A stretch of DNA of 64,000 nucleotides from Microbacterium sp. C7(2022) (GTDB lineage Bacteria; Actinomycetota; Actinomycetes; Actinomycetales; Microbacteriaceae), in NCBI RefSeq assembly GCF_028823665.1, contig NZ_JAPEHV010000001.1:1-64000 (forward strand), in the 5' to 3' direction. How positions within the stretch are numbered: position 1 is the stretch's first letter; the number at the start of each line of letters is the position of its first letter. The position numbers were made by a program, and so were the translations under genes. The notes below the pieces were generated by a model. It ran no database searches. It saw nothing but the letters and a program-made list of their open reading frames with translations, and was not told the DNA's origin. Below, one piece after another: positions 1 to 14,200 of this stretch.

Positions 1-376
1 CCAACCACCCCCAGGCAACAGCAGGAATGACACCACACGACGGGACTTGACCCGGAACGCTGGGTGGTCGGCTCGTGGGCGCGCCCACGTCGCTCCGCCC
101 CCAGAATCGGTTGTAGCCGACAGCAGTTTGTGGGGGTAGAGCAGGCCGGTGGCCGATCCGCGCTCGCACCCGGAACTTCATCGCTCCGCCCCCAGATTCT
201 GCTCCGTCCGGTGGCAGTTTGTGGGGGCGGAACGCTGGGTGGTCGGCTCGTGGGCGCGCCCACGTCGCTCCGCCCTCAGAATCGGTTGTAGCCGACAGCA
301 GATCTTGGGGGTGGAGCGTCGGGAGAGTGGGGCCGAAGGGGCGCGGGGCGCGGGGAACCGCGCCCGGCGCCCGAGG
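1..376. other. Non-coding region with repeats, downstream of the penicillin acylase gene
   Basis: No convincing gene lies here: the short open frames run through repeated, palindromic DNA and resemble no protein. The region holds the repeat cluster described in the next entry. A short stretch at 13-24 (GGCAACAGCAGG) matches the end of the 92 bp hairpin element found later at 57507 and 59800, but only over about 11 bases, so it may be chance. What lies upstream of base 1 is unknown. Confidence 0.7.
54..317. repeat. 73 bp direct repeat with three copies of a roughly 50 bp hairpin
   Basis: Bases 54-126 and 229-301 are the same 73 bp sequence with one visible mismatch, offset by 175 bp. Each copy carries a perfect 14 bp palindrome, GTGGGCGCGCCCAC, at 75-88 and 250-263. 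A second structure occurs three times, at about 92-142, 183-232 and 267-317: a left arm GCTCCGCCCCCAG and a right arm of the type TTGTGGGGGTAGAGC, which are nearly reverse complements. In the first and third copies the loop holds a small TCGG/CCGA stem. The middle copy is diverged in the loop but keeps the arms. The layout resembles REP/BIME-type intergenic repeats; no transposase is nearby. Confidence 0.75.
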
Positions 377-3007
377 TCAGTCGGCGGGCGTCAGGTTGAG
401 CGTGTGCGTGGTGGCGGCATCCACCGCATCACGGGAGAACGCCCAGGGTGTGAGCTCGACCTTCTGCCACGCCTCGGTCTGATCGACGTAGTTCGGGTGG
501 TAGGTGTGCCCGCTCGCGCCGGTGAGGTGGTTCCAGCCCGATGCGTCGAAGTCCGAGAGGTCAACGATCATGCGCATCGACGGCACGGTCACGGTGGCAA
601 AGCTCGTGCCGACGTTCCACCCGGTCGCGTTCACGACTGAGCTTCCGCCGCCCGCCGGGTACGGGCCGCGATTGAACAGATACTCGATTGCGGCGATCCC
701 CGACGACCCGAACGTGTCCGATGTGAGCGGCAAAGCGTGCAACGAGCCCCACGACCATCCCGACATGTTGCTGCCCGACAGTGAGACGAGTGTGTCGTAG
801 GCGCCCTTCGCGCTGAGCGCGAGCATCTCTTCCTGGCTCGAGACACCCAGGGCGTCGTTGGTCCACCACTCTGACTCGGGGTCGTCAAGCAACTGGTCAA
901 CGACGAGGAACATGCGCGCCTGATCGGTCAACGGGGCGGGGTTCTCACGCCCGCGCGTGAACAGGTTCTGCGCGAGCTCGTCCCACAGGACGTTCGCGTA
1001 CGCGGCGCCGGCGGAGGACGCATCGTTCTGAGCGTCCCATTGCCGTAGGAGGTCAAGCGCAGCATCCGGACCCTCTTCACCCAGCGACACGTCGAGGTAC
1101 GCCGCGATGAGCCGCTTGCCGATCCAGAACTCGTTATCGGCGAGGATCTGCCGCAGTCCTTCGGCAGTGATGGGGCCCTCGGCGATCTTGCGCTCAAGCA
1201 GATCGGTGATGCGCGCGGCCCGGTAGCCGTAGTCCCAGTCGGAGGTCAGGAAGTATTCGTACGAGTCGTCGACGATCGCGTTATTGGCGGTCACGACGTA
1301 GCCGTCCTCGGGGTTGAGCACCACGGGGAGCTCCTCGAACGGGATGAAGCCGTCCCAATCGTAGGCAGAGTCCCATCCTGGCTGAGGCATCGAGCCATCG
1401 CCGGCGCCGCGAATCGGCAAGCGGCCGGGCGTCTGGTACCCGATGTTGCCGTCGACGTCGGCGTAGATCAGGTTCTGCGCCGGGACGTCAAACTTCTGCG
1501 CCGCGCCACGGAAGTCATCGAAGTTCTGCGCCAGGTTCAGGTCGAAAATCGCTGTCGCGGTGGTGCCGGGCTCAAGTGCCGTCCACCGCAGGCTGACCGC
1601 GTACTCGCCTTCGGGCGCACCTTCGGCCGGGGTGATGTCGCCGCCGCTGCCCACGTAGGGTTCCTCGGTGATGCTCGTGAAGTCCGAGGTCAGGCCCGAG
1701 ACGATGGGGCCGTGCACCGTGCTTCGGATGGTGAGTTCGACGTCGTCACTACCGGCGACCTTGAGCGTTTCGGTGCGCACATCGAGAGGAATGAGTTCGC
1801 CATCGCGCCAATACGAGTCGCCGTCAACCTTCTCGAGGTACAGGTCGGTGACGTCGGTCGTGAGGTTCGTGAAGCCCCACGCGATGCGGTCGTTGTGGCC
1901 GATGATGACACCCGGCAACCCCGAGAAACTGAAGCCCGACACATCGAAGGGGCACGACTCGCTCACGGACGCGCACTTCAGGCCCACCTGGTACCAGACG
2001 CTGGGCAGTGAAGCGCCGAGGTGAGGGTCATTGGTAAGGAGTGGCATGCCGGTATCGGTATATGCGCCCGAGACAACCCACGAGTTCGAGCCGATGCCCT
2101 CGCCGGTGTCGCCGACGAGAGCCGAGACCGCTTCGATGACGCTACCGACTTCGGTCCATTCCAGCGACGCCGTCGATACCTCAGAGCCCTCGACGTGACC
2201 GCGAGCAGAAGCCGGCTGGGCAGCGGAGCCGACAGCGGGCACGTCCGAGATCACCGGCACGATTACCGGGTTCTCATCGAACGGGTACCCCGGGTACAGC
2301 CCGTCGATCTCTTCCGACGACAACGTCTGGGCGAGAACCGCGCGCTGCGTCTCATCCTCGATGTTGCTGCGGAGGTCCCAGGCCATCGCCTTCAGCCATG
2401 CGACCGAGTCCGCGGCCGTCCATGGCTCGATCTCGTAGTCACCGTTCTGTAGTCCGAGAACGGCATATTCGAACGAGACGTCGGCTCCGTCGTGCTCGGC
2501 GAGGTAGGCGTTCACGCCGTCGGCGTACGCGTCATAGTACGAACGCGTCGTGTCGTCGAGCGCCTCGACCTCTTGTTCGGCGACCTCACGCCAACCAAGG
2601 GTGCGCAGAAACTTGTCCGTCGCCAGTTGCGATTCGCCGAACAGTTCCGACAGCCGCCCGCTGGTCAGGTGCCGGCGGAAGTCCATCTCCCAGAAGCGAT
2701 CCTGCGCGTGCACGTAGCCTTCGGCGAAGAACAGGTCGTCCGTGGTCTTCGCCGTGATGGTCGGGATGCCGCGCACGTCACGCTGCACGGTGACATCGGC
2801 GCCGAGCCCCGAGACGGTGACTGATCCCTCGAGCTGCGGGAACGAACGCTGCACTGTGTAGGCGAGGGTGCCGGCAGCGATGAGCGCAAGGATGATGACT
2901 CCGGCGACCACGCTGAAAACGGAGATGCCGACGATGCGACCCACCGAGCGGCGGGGTCGGGCAGTGGCCTCTTCGGGAGCGACCTCTTCGATCACGGGCT
3001 TCGACAT
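377..3007 (-). CDS. Penicillin acylase family protein (Ntn-hydrolase), membrane-anchored
   Basis: This 876-residue protein belongs to the penicillin amidase/acyl-homoserine-lactone acylase family, whose precursors cut themselves to expose an N-terminal serine that hydrolyses amide bonds of acylated substrates. The sequence GSNSWVVSG matches the cleavage and nucleophile site; the asparagine and the following NDPHLG stretch are also typical. One hydrophobic segment near residues 27-50 follows a short Arg-rich cytoplasmic tail, so the enzyme domain is probably outside the membrane. I chose the start at 3007 (MSKPVIEE) because the 58 codons upstream lack family similarity and run into the divergent gene's promoter region. 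The substrate cannot be read from sequence: beta-lactams, acyl-homoserine lactones or other N-acyl compounds are all possible. Confidence 0.88.
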   Translation of the reverse strand: MSKPVIEEVAPEEATARPRRSVGRIVGISVFSVVAGVIILALIAAGTLAYTVQRSFPQLEGSVTVSGLGADVTVQRDVRGIPTITAKTTDDLFFAEGYVHAQDRFWEMDFRRHLTSGRLSELFGESQLATDKFLRTLGWREVAEQEVEALDDTTRSYYDAYADGVNAYLAEHDGADVSFEYAVLGLQNGDYEIEPWTAADSVAWLKAMAWDLRSNIEDETQRAVLAQTLSSEEIDGLYPGYPFDENPVIVPVISDVPAVGSAAQPASARGHVEGSEVSTASLEWTEVGSVIEAVSALVGDTGEGIGSNSWVVSGAYTDTGMPLLTNDPHLGASLPSVWYQVGLKCASVSESCPFDVSGFSFSGLPGVIIGHNDRIAWGFTNLTTDVTDLYLEKVDGDSYWRDGELIPLDVRTETLKVAGSDDVELTIRSTVHGPIVSGLTSDFTSITEEPYVGSGGDITPAEGAPEGEYAVSLRWTALEPGTTATAIFDLNLAQNFDDFRGAAQKFDVPAQNLIYADVDGNIGYQTPGRLPIRGAGDGSMPQPGWDSAYDWDGFIPFEELPVVLNPEDGYVVTANNAIVDDSYEYFLTSDWDYGYRAARITDLLERKIAEGPITAEGLRQILADNEFWIGKRLIAAYLDVSLGEEGPDAALDLLRQWDAQNDASSAGAAYANVLWDELAQNLFTRGRENPAPLTDQARMFLVVDQLLDDPESEWWTNDALGVSSQEEMLALSAKGAYDTLVSLSGSNMSGWSWGSLHALPLTSDTFGSSGIAAIEYLFNRGPYPAGGGSSVVNATGWNVGTSFATVTVPSMRMIVDLSDFDASGWNHLTGASGHTYHPNYVDQTEAWQKVELTPWAFSRDAVDAATTHTLNLTPAD

Positions 3008-3210
3008 TGAAGGGCTTTCGGGTTGTGGATCGCGCTCGCAGACATGCCGCGGGCGAGCCGCAGGTTCGGGTTGCGGCCTGAGGAATGCTAACCCGCATGA
3101 CACAGGTAACCGAATCCGGCTTGGGTTTGCGCGCGCGAGACCTCTTGACGACGCACACGCGCGGTGCGACGGTGGAAGCATCCGACATTTCTGGGGAAAG
3201 GAGTCGGACG

Positions 3211-3570
3211 ATGTCTATTCGCATGTCCAAGAGGGTCGCGGCCATGGGGGCCGTTGTTCCTCTCACGGCAGCCCTCGCTTTGGCAGGGGCCTCGCCAGCG
3301 CTCGCCTCGCAACCCGTCGATGGGAGCCACAAGGTCGCGTATTGCCACGCGACGCACAGCGCCAAGAATCCGTACGTCTACATCGAAACTGACAAGGTCG
3401 CGGTCATCCGCGCGCACGAGAAGCACCAGAATGACGAAGACATCATTCCGGCCTTCACGTACGTGTGGGATGGAGACACGGTGGTCTTCCCGGGACAAAA
3501 TCAAGAGAATCAAGATGGCTACGTGATCCGCGACGGAACCTGCGAGAAGTCGGACGGCGGTGTCGGCTGA
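3211..3570 (+). CDS. Small secreted protein with a CHxT...NPYV...DIIP motif
   Basis: The 119-residue product starts at 3211 behind a good ribosome binding site (AAAGGAG near 3196-3203). An N-terminal signal peptide ends about residue 32 (SPALA/SQ). The mature protein is only about 87 residues and carries KVAYCHATHSAKNPYVYIE, then HEKHQNDEDIIP, and a second cysteine near residue 111. This C-H-x-T ... N-P-Y-V ... H ... D-I-I-P pattern is one I recognise from secreted or surface proteins of actinobacteria and some archaea, usually annotated hypothetical. The Cys/His content could allow metal binding or a disulfide; that is inference. It is divergent from the acylase and ends at a strong terminator. 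Confidence 0.8.
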   Translation: MSIRMSKRVAAMGAVVPLTAALALAGASPALASQPVDGSHKVAYCHATHSAKNPYVYIETDKVAVIRAHEKHQNDEDIIPAFTYVWDGDTVVFPGQNQENQDGYVIRDGTCEKSDGGVG

Positions 3571-3584
3571 CGCACACCACAAGA

Positions 3585-3620
3585 AAAACGGGTCGGACGC
3601 CGCAGCGCCCGACCCGTTTT
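3585..3620. terminator. Bidirectional intrinsic terminator
   Basis: A perfect 12 bp stem, AAAACGGGTCGG (3585-3596) with CCGACCCGTTTT (3609-3620), has a 12 nt loop and A/T runs on both sides. It can stop transcription from both convergent genes, the small secreted protein and argG. Confidence 0.92.
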
Positions 3621-3633
3621 GTGTACGTGGTGC

Positions 3634-5247
<1,614 letters not shown>

Positions 5248-5255
5248 TCAGGGAG

Positions 5256-8200
5256 ATGGCACGACAGCATCCGCGTCAGCTCAGGCGTTGGTTGGCGGCA
5301 CTGACCGCCGTCACGCTCGCCGCGGCATCCGTCCTCGTCGGGGTCGCCCCCGCCGCCTTCGCCGCGGACGGCGATGTGCAGGTCACCAAGACCGCCAGCG
5401 TCAGCGAGGTCGTACCCGGCCAGACCTTCAGCTACAGCATCGTGGTGTCGTGCACCTCGATCACCACGGGTTGTAACGACGCAGTGCTCACCGACTCGGT
5501 TCCGGGTGAGCTCATCGTCAACAGCGTCACGATCGGCGCCGGCCTCAGCGGCACCTCGAGCGTCGACGGGCAGGACGTCGAAGTCGACTTCGACATGCCG
5601 ACGGCCAGCGGCGGGTCAGGCATCCCCGGCGGTACCACCGGCATCATCACAATCAGCGTCACGGTCCGTGACCCGCTGCCGTATGAACTGAACGGCACGA
5701 CTCTTACAAATACTGCTGTGACGGATGCTTCGACGCAGACCTCTGGTCCGCTGGACTCTTCCGCCGATGTCACGCTCGTGATCCCGCTCGACCTCGATGT
5801 CGACACGTCGAAGACCATGGATCCCGCGAGCGCCGTCGCAACGCCGGGGCTGCCGGTGACGGCGACCGTGAGCGCACAGAACACCTCGAACGCGAACGTC
5901 GACACCGTCACCCTGACCGACCCCGTCGATCCCACGGCCGCGGACAACCCGTTCGACGTCCTGCCTTTCACGGGTATCGGTACCGTCACCTACCCCGACG
6001 GCGCGGAGACCGCACAGGTGCTGGTGTGGGATGACACCACTCAGGCCTGGGTTCCCGGCCCGGTCGTCACCGCTCCGGATCAGCCCACTGCCCCGGCGTC
6101 GGTCGACCCCGCCGACGTTAAGGGTGTGCAGGTCGTCTTCACGTCGACCGATGACCCCGGAATCGCCGCGGGCTCGACCGGTTCGGCCGAGATCGGCATG
6201 GAGCAGCCCGACGACGTTCAGGAACTCCCGACGACCACCGTCACCAACACGGTTGACGGCACGGTGGATCTCGACGGCAACACCGACAGTGACGATGCCT
6301 CGGCTACTCACGAGATCGTGGCCGAAGATATCGACATCACGGCGTCGAAGGAATTCGATCCCAATGAGGTAGCGGCGGGCGACTCGAGCACCGCGACGAT
6401 CACGGCCACCAACGACAGCGACTTCGCGTTGACGGACATGACCATCACCGAGCCTGCGCTCACCGACCCCGACGATCCGTACGCCGGTGGCTTCGATGCC
6501 TCTATGGCCTTCGGCGGTTTCACCGACGGTATCGATTACCCGCAGGGTGCGACCGGCGCGTCGATCACCTACTACTACGACGACGGCACCTCAGAGGGCC
6601 CGCTCGACTTCGCAGATGGCGCCGAGCCGCCGGCGCCCAGTGGCACCGTTGTGCGGTTCGAGATCACGTTCACCGGAGACATCGCATCCGGGGGTTCTAC
6701 TGAGATCCCGTTCGACGTGGACACCGATCCCGACCAGGCGGGCTATCCGGCCACGATCACGAACGTCGCCACCGTTGATGGCACCGGCCCTGCAGGTGGA
6801 AATGTCTCGGTGGACGTCGACGATGACCTCCTCGTCTACGAAAAGCACCTCGAGACGATCATGGACAAGTCGATCTACCCCTCGGAGATTCTGGATCGCC
6901 CGGGCGAGTGGGTTCTTGTCACGCTGTCGGGCCAGCTCGCTCCGTTCCCCGGATCGACGACGGATGCCACGGAGATCGTGGTGCAAGAGCCGCAGACTGT
7001 TCCCTACGACGTCGATGGGACGTTCTGGGACAAGTTCGACGCCACTGAGATCACCAACACCGCGGTGCCGCCGAACACCACGATGACGATCAACTATTGG
7101 AACGGCAGCGAGTGGGTGCCGCTCCTCGACGAGAACGGCGACCCCGTCTCGGTCGAAGGGCCCGTCGACAACTTCACGATGGAGCTCACTCCCGAGCAGC
7201 AGGAAGAGATCGAGGGCCTGCAGTTCGTCTACACCGCTGACGATGGTTCATCTCTCCCGCCGGGAACGACGGTTGCCCCGCACTTCACGGCCGAGATCCG
7301 TGATAGCGAGCGCGACACCACCACGACGTTCCCGGACGACCCTGACGGCCCGACCTACGCGATCGAGAACTGCGGTAGCAGTTCGGCCTCCGGCGAAGAC
7401 GGTCTGCAGTCCACGTTCGCGGCCACAGCCGCCGACTGCGATGAGATCAACCTTGACCCGTTCGACCCCGACGAGGGGCCGGACGCGCTGGACAAGGACA
7501 TCAGCCCGAACACGGTCGTTGCCCGCTCGCAAGACAATGTGCGCGCGCACCTGTACTGGTCGACGGGCGGGTTGAGTGGCGTCGACCAGATGGTGATTCA
7601 GGACGAGTCCGCACCTCCCGTGCTCACGGGGGACCCTGACGAGGATGCCGCGGCGCTCGCCGGGTCGTTCTACGACGCCTTCGACCTCATCAGCATCGAC
7701 GCGATCACGCCCGAGATGGACCCGCACCTGCAGTACGACCAGATCGTGGCAATTGAGATCTGGGATGGAACCTCATGGGGGCCGATCGTCAACGACCCGT
7801 GTCCGTGTGACGGATCCTTCCCGGGAGTGACGCTGCAGAACCCCGAACGCGCGGCCGCGCTGGCGGTTCGCTTGGTCTTCGAGGAAGGCTCGGGTCGAGT
7901 GGATGCCACGGATCCGACCGCGCCGCCCGTGGGCAGTGGGGTCAGCCGCTCGAGCGGAAACGATCGTGAAGTGTCGCTGCACTTCCGTCTGCGCGATGAG
8001 CGTCGTTCTGACGGATCGCCGGTCATGGGCTACCAGGACTACAACATCGACGATGACGACCCCACGATCGGTACGGTGCTCGACGTTGCTAATGCGACGG
8101 GAACCGATGCGTCCGGCGAGACGGTGATCGACACCGACGATGCCGACACGATCGCAATCCTCGACGTGCCGCTGAACGTCAACCTCACCAAGACATGGTC

Positions 8201-11200
8201 GAACAGCCCGTTCGGTCTGCCGATCGAGGGCACGACGCAGGCCGACTATCCGACCGGTCGCGTGACGCTGGACGTACAGAACCTGACCGCAACGAAGGTT
8301 GACCATCTGCGGATCGAGGATCCGACACCGGGTGCGCCTGAGACGCCTTTCGAGTACTTCGACCTCCTGTTCTTCTCGACGATTTCGACGCCGAGTGGTG
8401 CGGATGCCGCCCAGACGACGGTGACGTTGGCGCGCGATGTCGATGGCGATGGCGTGGCCGACTCGACTTCTGTCCTCACACGGGATGAGGCGCTTACCCT
8501 TGGCCCGGCGTTCCTGGCCAACGTGGTGGGAGTAACGGTCGATTTCTACGGTCGCATTGACTCCGATGCGCACGGAGTGGTCGTCATGGACCTTCGGCTT
8601 CGCACCGAGACACGCTCGTCGACCCCGATCGTGCTCGATTCAACGACGGACCCGATACCGGATCCGCTGACGAACTATGCCCTCGCCACGGTCGAGGACG
8701 CCGGCGGCGGAGTCGACGGAGAGAACGTCACCGAGGCAGATGCGAGCGCGACTGTCGAGTTCGATCAGCTCAACCTCGAGGTTGCCGGCGAGAAGGTCTT
8801 CACCCCCGACGAACAAACTGAGCCCGACGACTCACCAGTGGTGATGACCCTTTCGGTGCAGCCGCAAGGGTCTGCGAGGACGGGCGCGACCCGCATCACC
8901 GACCGCGACGAGAGCTTCTGGAACGCGTTCGACTACGTCGGCATCGACCCGTCGTTCGTGCTCACCGACCCGATCAACCGGGTGCGCATGGATGTCCTCA
9001 CCGGTGTGACCTACACGGTGGTCGGCGACACCATCGTCGCCACCGGTGGGGCGTGGCAGAACGGTCAGACCCTGACCGAGGAAGAATTCCTCGCCGACCC
9101 GCTTCCGTTCGGCGTCACCGAGGATGAGATCCAGGGTGTGCGCTTCTCGTTCACGCAGCTCGATGATCAGGGCAACCCGGTGCAGTGGGAGAACCCCACC
9201 AACCCACGTCAGGACGTCCCCGTGCTGGTACAGCGTCGCGGCGAACTGCGTACCGGTGGGGAGGTGCCCTCGGACCGTGCAGACCTGGCACCCGCCCCCG
9301 ACGAGGCGGCTCCCGGTGAGTTCACGAACGACATCAACGTGTACGCCTGCGCCATCCTCGGCCCCTCGTGTGACCAAGAGGATGCCAGCAGCCCCAACGT
9401 GGTCAGCGCTGCGGCATCCGACACGATCTATTACCGTCACCTCCCCAGTGCGGTGACGATCGAAAAGACGCCGGACGCGGGCGAGCAGGTGTTCCCCGGC
9501 GCCGTGATCCCGTACACGATCTCGGTGACTAACACGGGCGAGTGGCCGATCGAGAACCCCGTCATCACGGACGAGCCTGACGCGGGTGTGCTGATGCTTG
9601 ATCCCGATGCGGGGGATGCCGGCCCGTACGCCTACGCCCTCTCGGGGACGCCGGCAGGGTCGACGGGACTCCCGATGCCGGTAGACCCGGCTGACGTGAC
9701 CGTCACGGTCAGCGGTGAGCTCTACACCTTCACCTTCCCCGAAGGCACCAACCTTGAGGTCGGCGAGACCTACACCATCACGATCGACATGGTCACGGTG
9801 CCCGGTGTGCCCGCGAACACCGTCATCAACAACGATGCGGGGGTCTCGGGCGACCGTATCTTCGACGAGTGCAACGGGACGGGCCCGGCCACGTCGACGT
9901 GTGAGACCACGACGAATGTCCAGGTCCTCTCGGCCGGCGCCGCGCGCTCGGGCAAGCTCGTGCGCACCGTCGACGACGAGTTGGGTCAGTTCAACAGCAA
10001 CACGGGTGAGGACTGTGGACCGGTCACCAACCCGGACCTCGTTCCGGACGGTGAGACGTTCTACACCGCCACCTGCGTGCCAATCTCCAAGCCCGGCGGT
10101 GAGGTCGTGTGGCGCATGGCTATCGCGAACACCGGAAACATCCCGATGGATCGGTTGATGCTCGTTGACCGACTTCCCACCCCGGGTGACACCGGCGCGA
10201 TCAGCGACATCGAGCGAGGGAGCCAGTGGAGTCCGATCTTCATTCCCGGCAGCATCGAGTTCCCCGACCGGCAGCCGACGTCTTGGAGCTACCGCGTCAC
10301 CACGGGTGATGTGTGCACCGATGATCTCTCCGTGACCGAATGGGACACGTGCCCCGCTGGCGAGTGGGTCGAAGCCGGGGACGTCCAGGACGCGGCCACG
10401 ATCACTGGCGTGCAGACTTTGATCGATCTCTCGGGTCAACCTCTGATGCCCGGCGAGATCCTCCTCATGGACGCTCGCAGCATCACCCCCGCCGAATCGG
10501 AGACCGCGGGAACGAACACCATCGCGTGGAACACCGTGGCCACCGGCGCACACGTGACGCTCCCACAGAGCACGGGTTCGCAGGACATGGTCCCTGTGGA
10601 AGGGACGAAGACCGGTGTCGCCCTGGCGACCGGTGACCTCGAGGTGCTGAAGACTACGAGCGGCCCCGGCGAGGACTTCGCTCCCGACCCACTCACGGTG
10701 ACACTGCAGTGTGTCTCGGCGGTCGGTACTCCTGTGGAGACAGAGCTCGATCCGATCACGCTGCAGCTCACGCCCGATGTTGCACAGCCGGTCGAGGACC
10801 TTCCGTACGGCGCCGAGTGCGAGATCGTCGAGGGCGACAATGGTCAGATCTCCTCGTCGGGTACCGGCGGCGTGGTCGTCGGCCCGGACAACCCCGAAGG
10901 CTCACCCGTGGGTGAGGCGACCCTCGACAACTACTACGACGTCGCGGGACTCGAGATCTCGAAGAGCGTGGAGTCTGAGGCCGTCGACCAGGACGGCACT
11001 CCCATCGAGTACGGTCTCTTCACTGTCGCGGTGACGTGCACGTTCGTCGGCGAGGTCGTCCTTGCCGACGGCTACGCCGTGAGCCCGATGATCATTTCGC
11101 TGGATGCCGATGAAACCGTCACACTCACGGGGCTCCCCGCGAACGCGACCTGCATGGTGGGTGAGACCGACACCGACGGCGCGGAGAGCACGACGACGAC

Positions 11201-14200
11201 GGGCACGAACGCCGATGGCGACGTGCCGGCCACCGACGACACGTCGATCACGATCGTGCTGACCCCCGACGCCGACAACGCCGTCACCAACGCTGTCGAG
11301 TTCGACAACGTGTTCGGCGACGGATCGCTGGTGCTCACCAAGGTGGTCGAGCCGGCGGATTCGCCATTTGCCGAGGGACCGTACCTGGTGCAGGTCGATT
11401 GCGTCCTCGACGGTGAGTCCACGTGGTCCGACGAGATCGTGCTCGGGCCCGACCCGAACGACGCGTCAGTCCCGGCCACCGTGCAGATCGACGGGATTGC
11501 CACGGGCTCGGAATGCACCGTCGTCGAGACGGATGACGGCAACGCGACGACGACGACCATCGAGACCTCACCGGTGACGATCGTCAGCGACGAATCGGTC
11601 AACGTCACGATCACCAACACGTTCGCCGAGGGCAGTGCCACCGTGAAGAAGGACTTCGCCGGTGACACGAGCTGGGCCGACTCGGCCTTCGACGTCACGA
11701 TCACGTGCATCGACGTGACGAGCGGTGAACTGTTCGTCGTGATCCCCGGTGGGGCAGTGCGCACCCTGGACGAGTCGAACAGCTACACGACGACGTACGA
11801 GCGGCTTCCCGCCGGCGCATACTGCATCCTCAACGAGACCGATCCCGGCAACTCGGCCAGCAGTGAGATCTACGACGATGCCACCGGCGAGCCGGTCAGC
11901 TTCTGGCAGGTCCAGGGCGATGTCGAGCGTTCGTTCACCGTGGTGAACACGTTCGAGGTCGGCAGCATCGACGTCACCAAGGAATCCTCCGGCGACGGCG
12001 AGGGTCTGTGGGATGACGCCGAGTTCACCGTGTCGCTGTCGTGCACGGCCGAAATTGACGGAATCGTCACTGAGATCGACATTCCCGGTGGCCCAACCCG
12101 CACGGTCACCGTCGGTGAGACGGTGACCTACGAGGCGCTTCCGCCGGGTGCGGAGTGCACGGTCACTGAGATCGACGACGGTGGGGCGAGCAGCTCCGTC
12201 ATCACGCCCAACGGCGGCGAGATCGTCGTTGGTGGACCGGATGAGCCCGTACTCGTGACGGTGGACAACACGTTTGATGTCGGCCAGTTGGTCGTCACGA
12301 AGACGCTGTCGGGGGATGCCGCGGACTGGGCCGTCATCGGAAGCTTCGACATCGACCTGTCGTGCACGTGGAATGGCGAGACAATCGATATTCTCGGCGG
12401 CTCGGCGCGCACGCTCTCTGCTGCGGGCGCCTTCACGACGACGTACGACGATCTGCCCGACGGCGCTGAATGCACCGTCACCGAGACGGACGACTCGGGT
12501 GCCGCGGCGGTGACCCTCACGCCCAACGATGGCACGGTCACGATCGAGCCCGGCGCCGAGGTCGACGTCACTGTCGACAACCGCTTCGACGATGGCGCGA
12601 TCGCGCTGCACAAGACGGTGGTGTCGGATGCAGTGGATGCCGAGGGCGAGCCGATCGGATACGGTCCCTTCGAGCTCAGCGTCGATTGCACGTTCCTGGG
12701 TGCCCCGGTGTGGGGTGACGGATACACCGCGTCACCGATGGTGATCACGATCGATGCCGACGCAGATGCCGAGATCACGGGTTTGCCGGCAGGCTCGGAG
12801 TGCACCGTGTCGGAGACCGATAGTGATGACGCAGCTGGCGTCGTCATCTCGGGCACGACAGCGGATGGAGACATCACGCCGTCGGATGAGACAGGAGTGA
12901 CCTTTGTGGTCTCGCCGCTCGACGAAGGCCAGACCACAGTCGAGATCGACGTGGAGAACACCTTCGACAGTGGCTCGCTGACCCTCGAGAAGGTCATCGA
13001 CCCGGTCGATTCGCCCTTCGCGTCGGGTCCCTACACGGTGGCGGTCTCATGCGCCCTCGATGGGGACGTGACCTGGGCGGGTGACGTCGTGTTCGACGCG
13101 GCATCCGATGACCCGAGCACCGCAGACGACGACACGGACTTCACCGCGACGATCGAGAACATTGCAACGGGCTCTGAGTGCTCGTTCGAAGAGACCGACA
13201 TGGGATACGCGGACGAGTACACGATCGACCCCACGACGGTGGTCATCGGTTCGGGCGCGGACGAGGTGGTGACCGTCACCGTGACGAACACATACCTCGA
13301 AGGCAGCGTGACGGTGCAGAAGGTGCTGGAGGGTGACACCTACTGGGCGCCCGACAGCTTCGCCATCACGATCGACTGCACCGACCCGGACTTCCCGGAG
13401 CGGGTCATCGAGATTCCCGGTGGTGCCGATCGCACGCTCGACGAGTCGAACGGATACGCGACGACGTACTCGCCGCTTCCCGTCGGAGCCGAGTGTGAAC
13501 TGACGGAAACGGACGACGGGTACGCCTCGTCCACTGTGTTCGAAGATGCCAACGGCCAGCCCGTGGACACCTGGACCGTGACCGAGGACGACGACCTGCA
13601 GTTCACGCTCGTCAACACGTTCGTGACCGATGAGATCGAGGTGACCAAGATCGCCTCGGGTGACGGAGCAGAGCTCTGGGCGACGGACACGTTCACGGTG
13701 CATCTCGACTGCACGTGGAACGGTGAGCCGATCGAGATCCCCGGCGGTGCTGATCGCACGCTTCAGATCACCGGCGACCCGGCGACGTCGACCGTTGTGT
13801 ACGAGCAGCTGCCACCCGGCGCCGAGTGCGAGGTCACCGAGCCTGACACCGGCGGTGCCAGCAGCTTCACGATCGAGCCGAACGACGGGGAAGACACCGC
13901 CGTGGGTACGGTCACCGTGGGTGACGGCGACGAGCCGGTCGCCGTGACGATCGACAACACGTTCGATGTCGGCGAGATCGTCGTGACGAAGGAGATCACC
14001 GGTGACGGTGCCGACTGGGTCAACGGCGAGGAGGGCATCGTCGCCGAGTTCGAGGTCACCCTTTCGTGCACCTGGAACGGCGGAGAGATCGAGATTCCGG
14101 GCGGGGCGGTGCGCACGTTGTCGACAGACACCGCCATGAGCACCACGTACGAGGATCTTCCCGACGGCGCAGAGTGCGTGCTCGAAGAGACCGACAGTGC

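Noticed and set aside
8832..10553. Long minus-strand open frame (573 codons) inside the giant surface protein gene
   Set aside because: It is rich in Arg/His/Asp/Val with no known domain, mirrors the codon structure of the plus-strand gene and has no ribosome site; it is a shadow frame of GC-rich DNA. The minus frames at 13047-15050 and 11568-12611 were rejected for the same reason.
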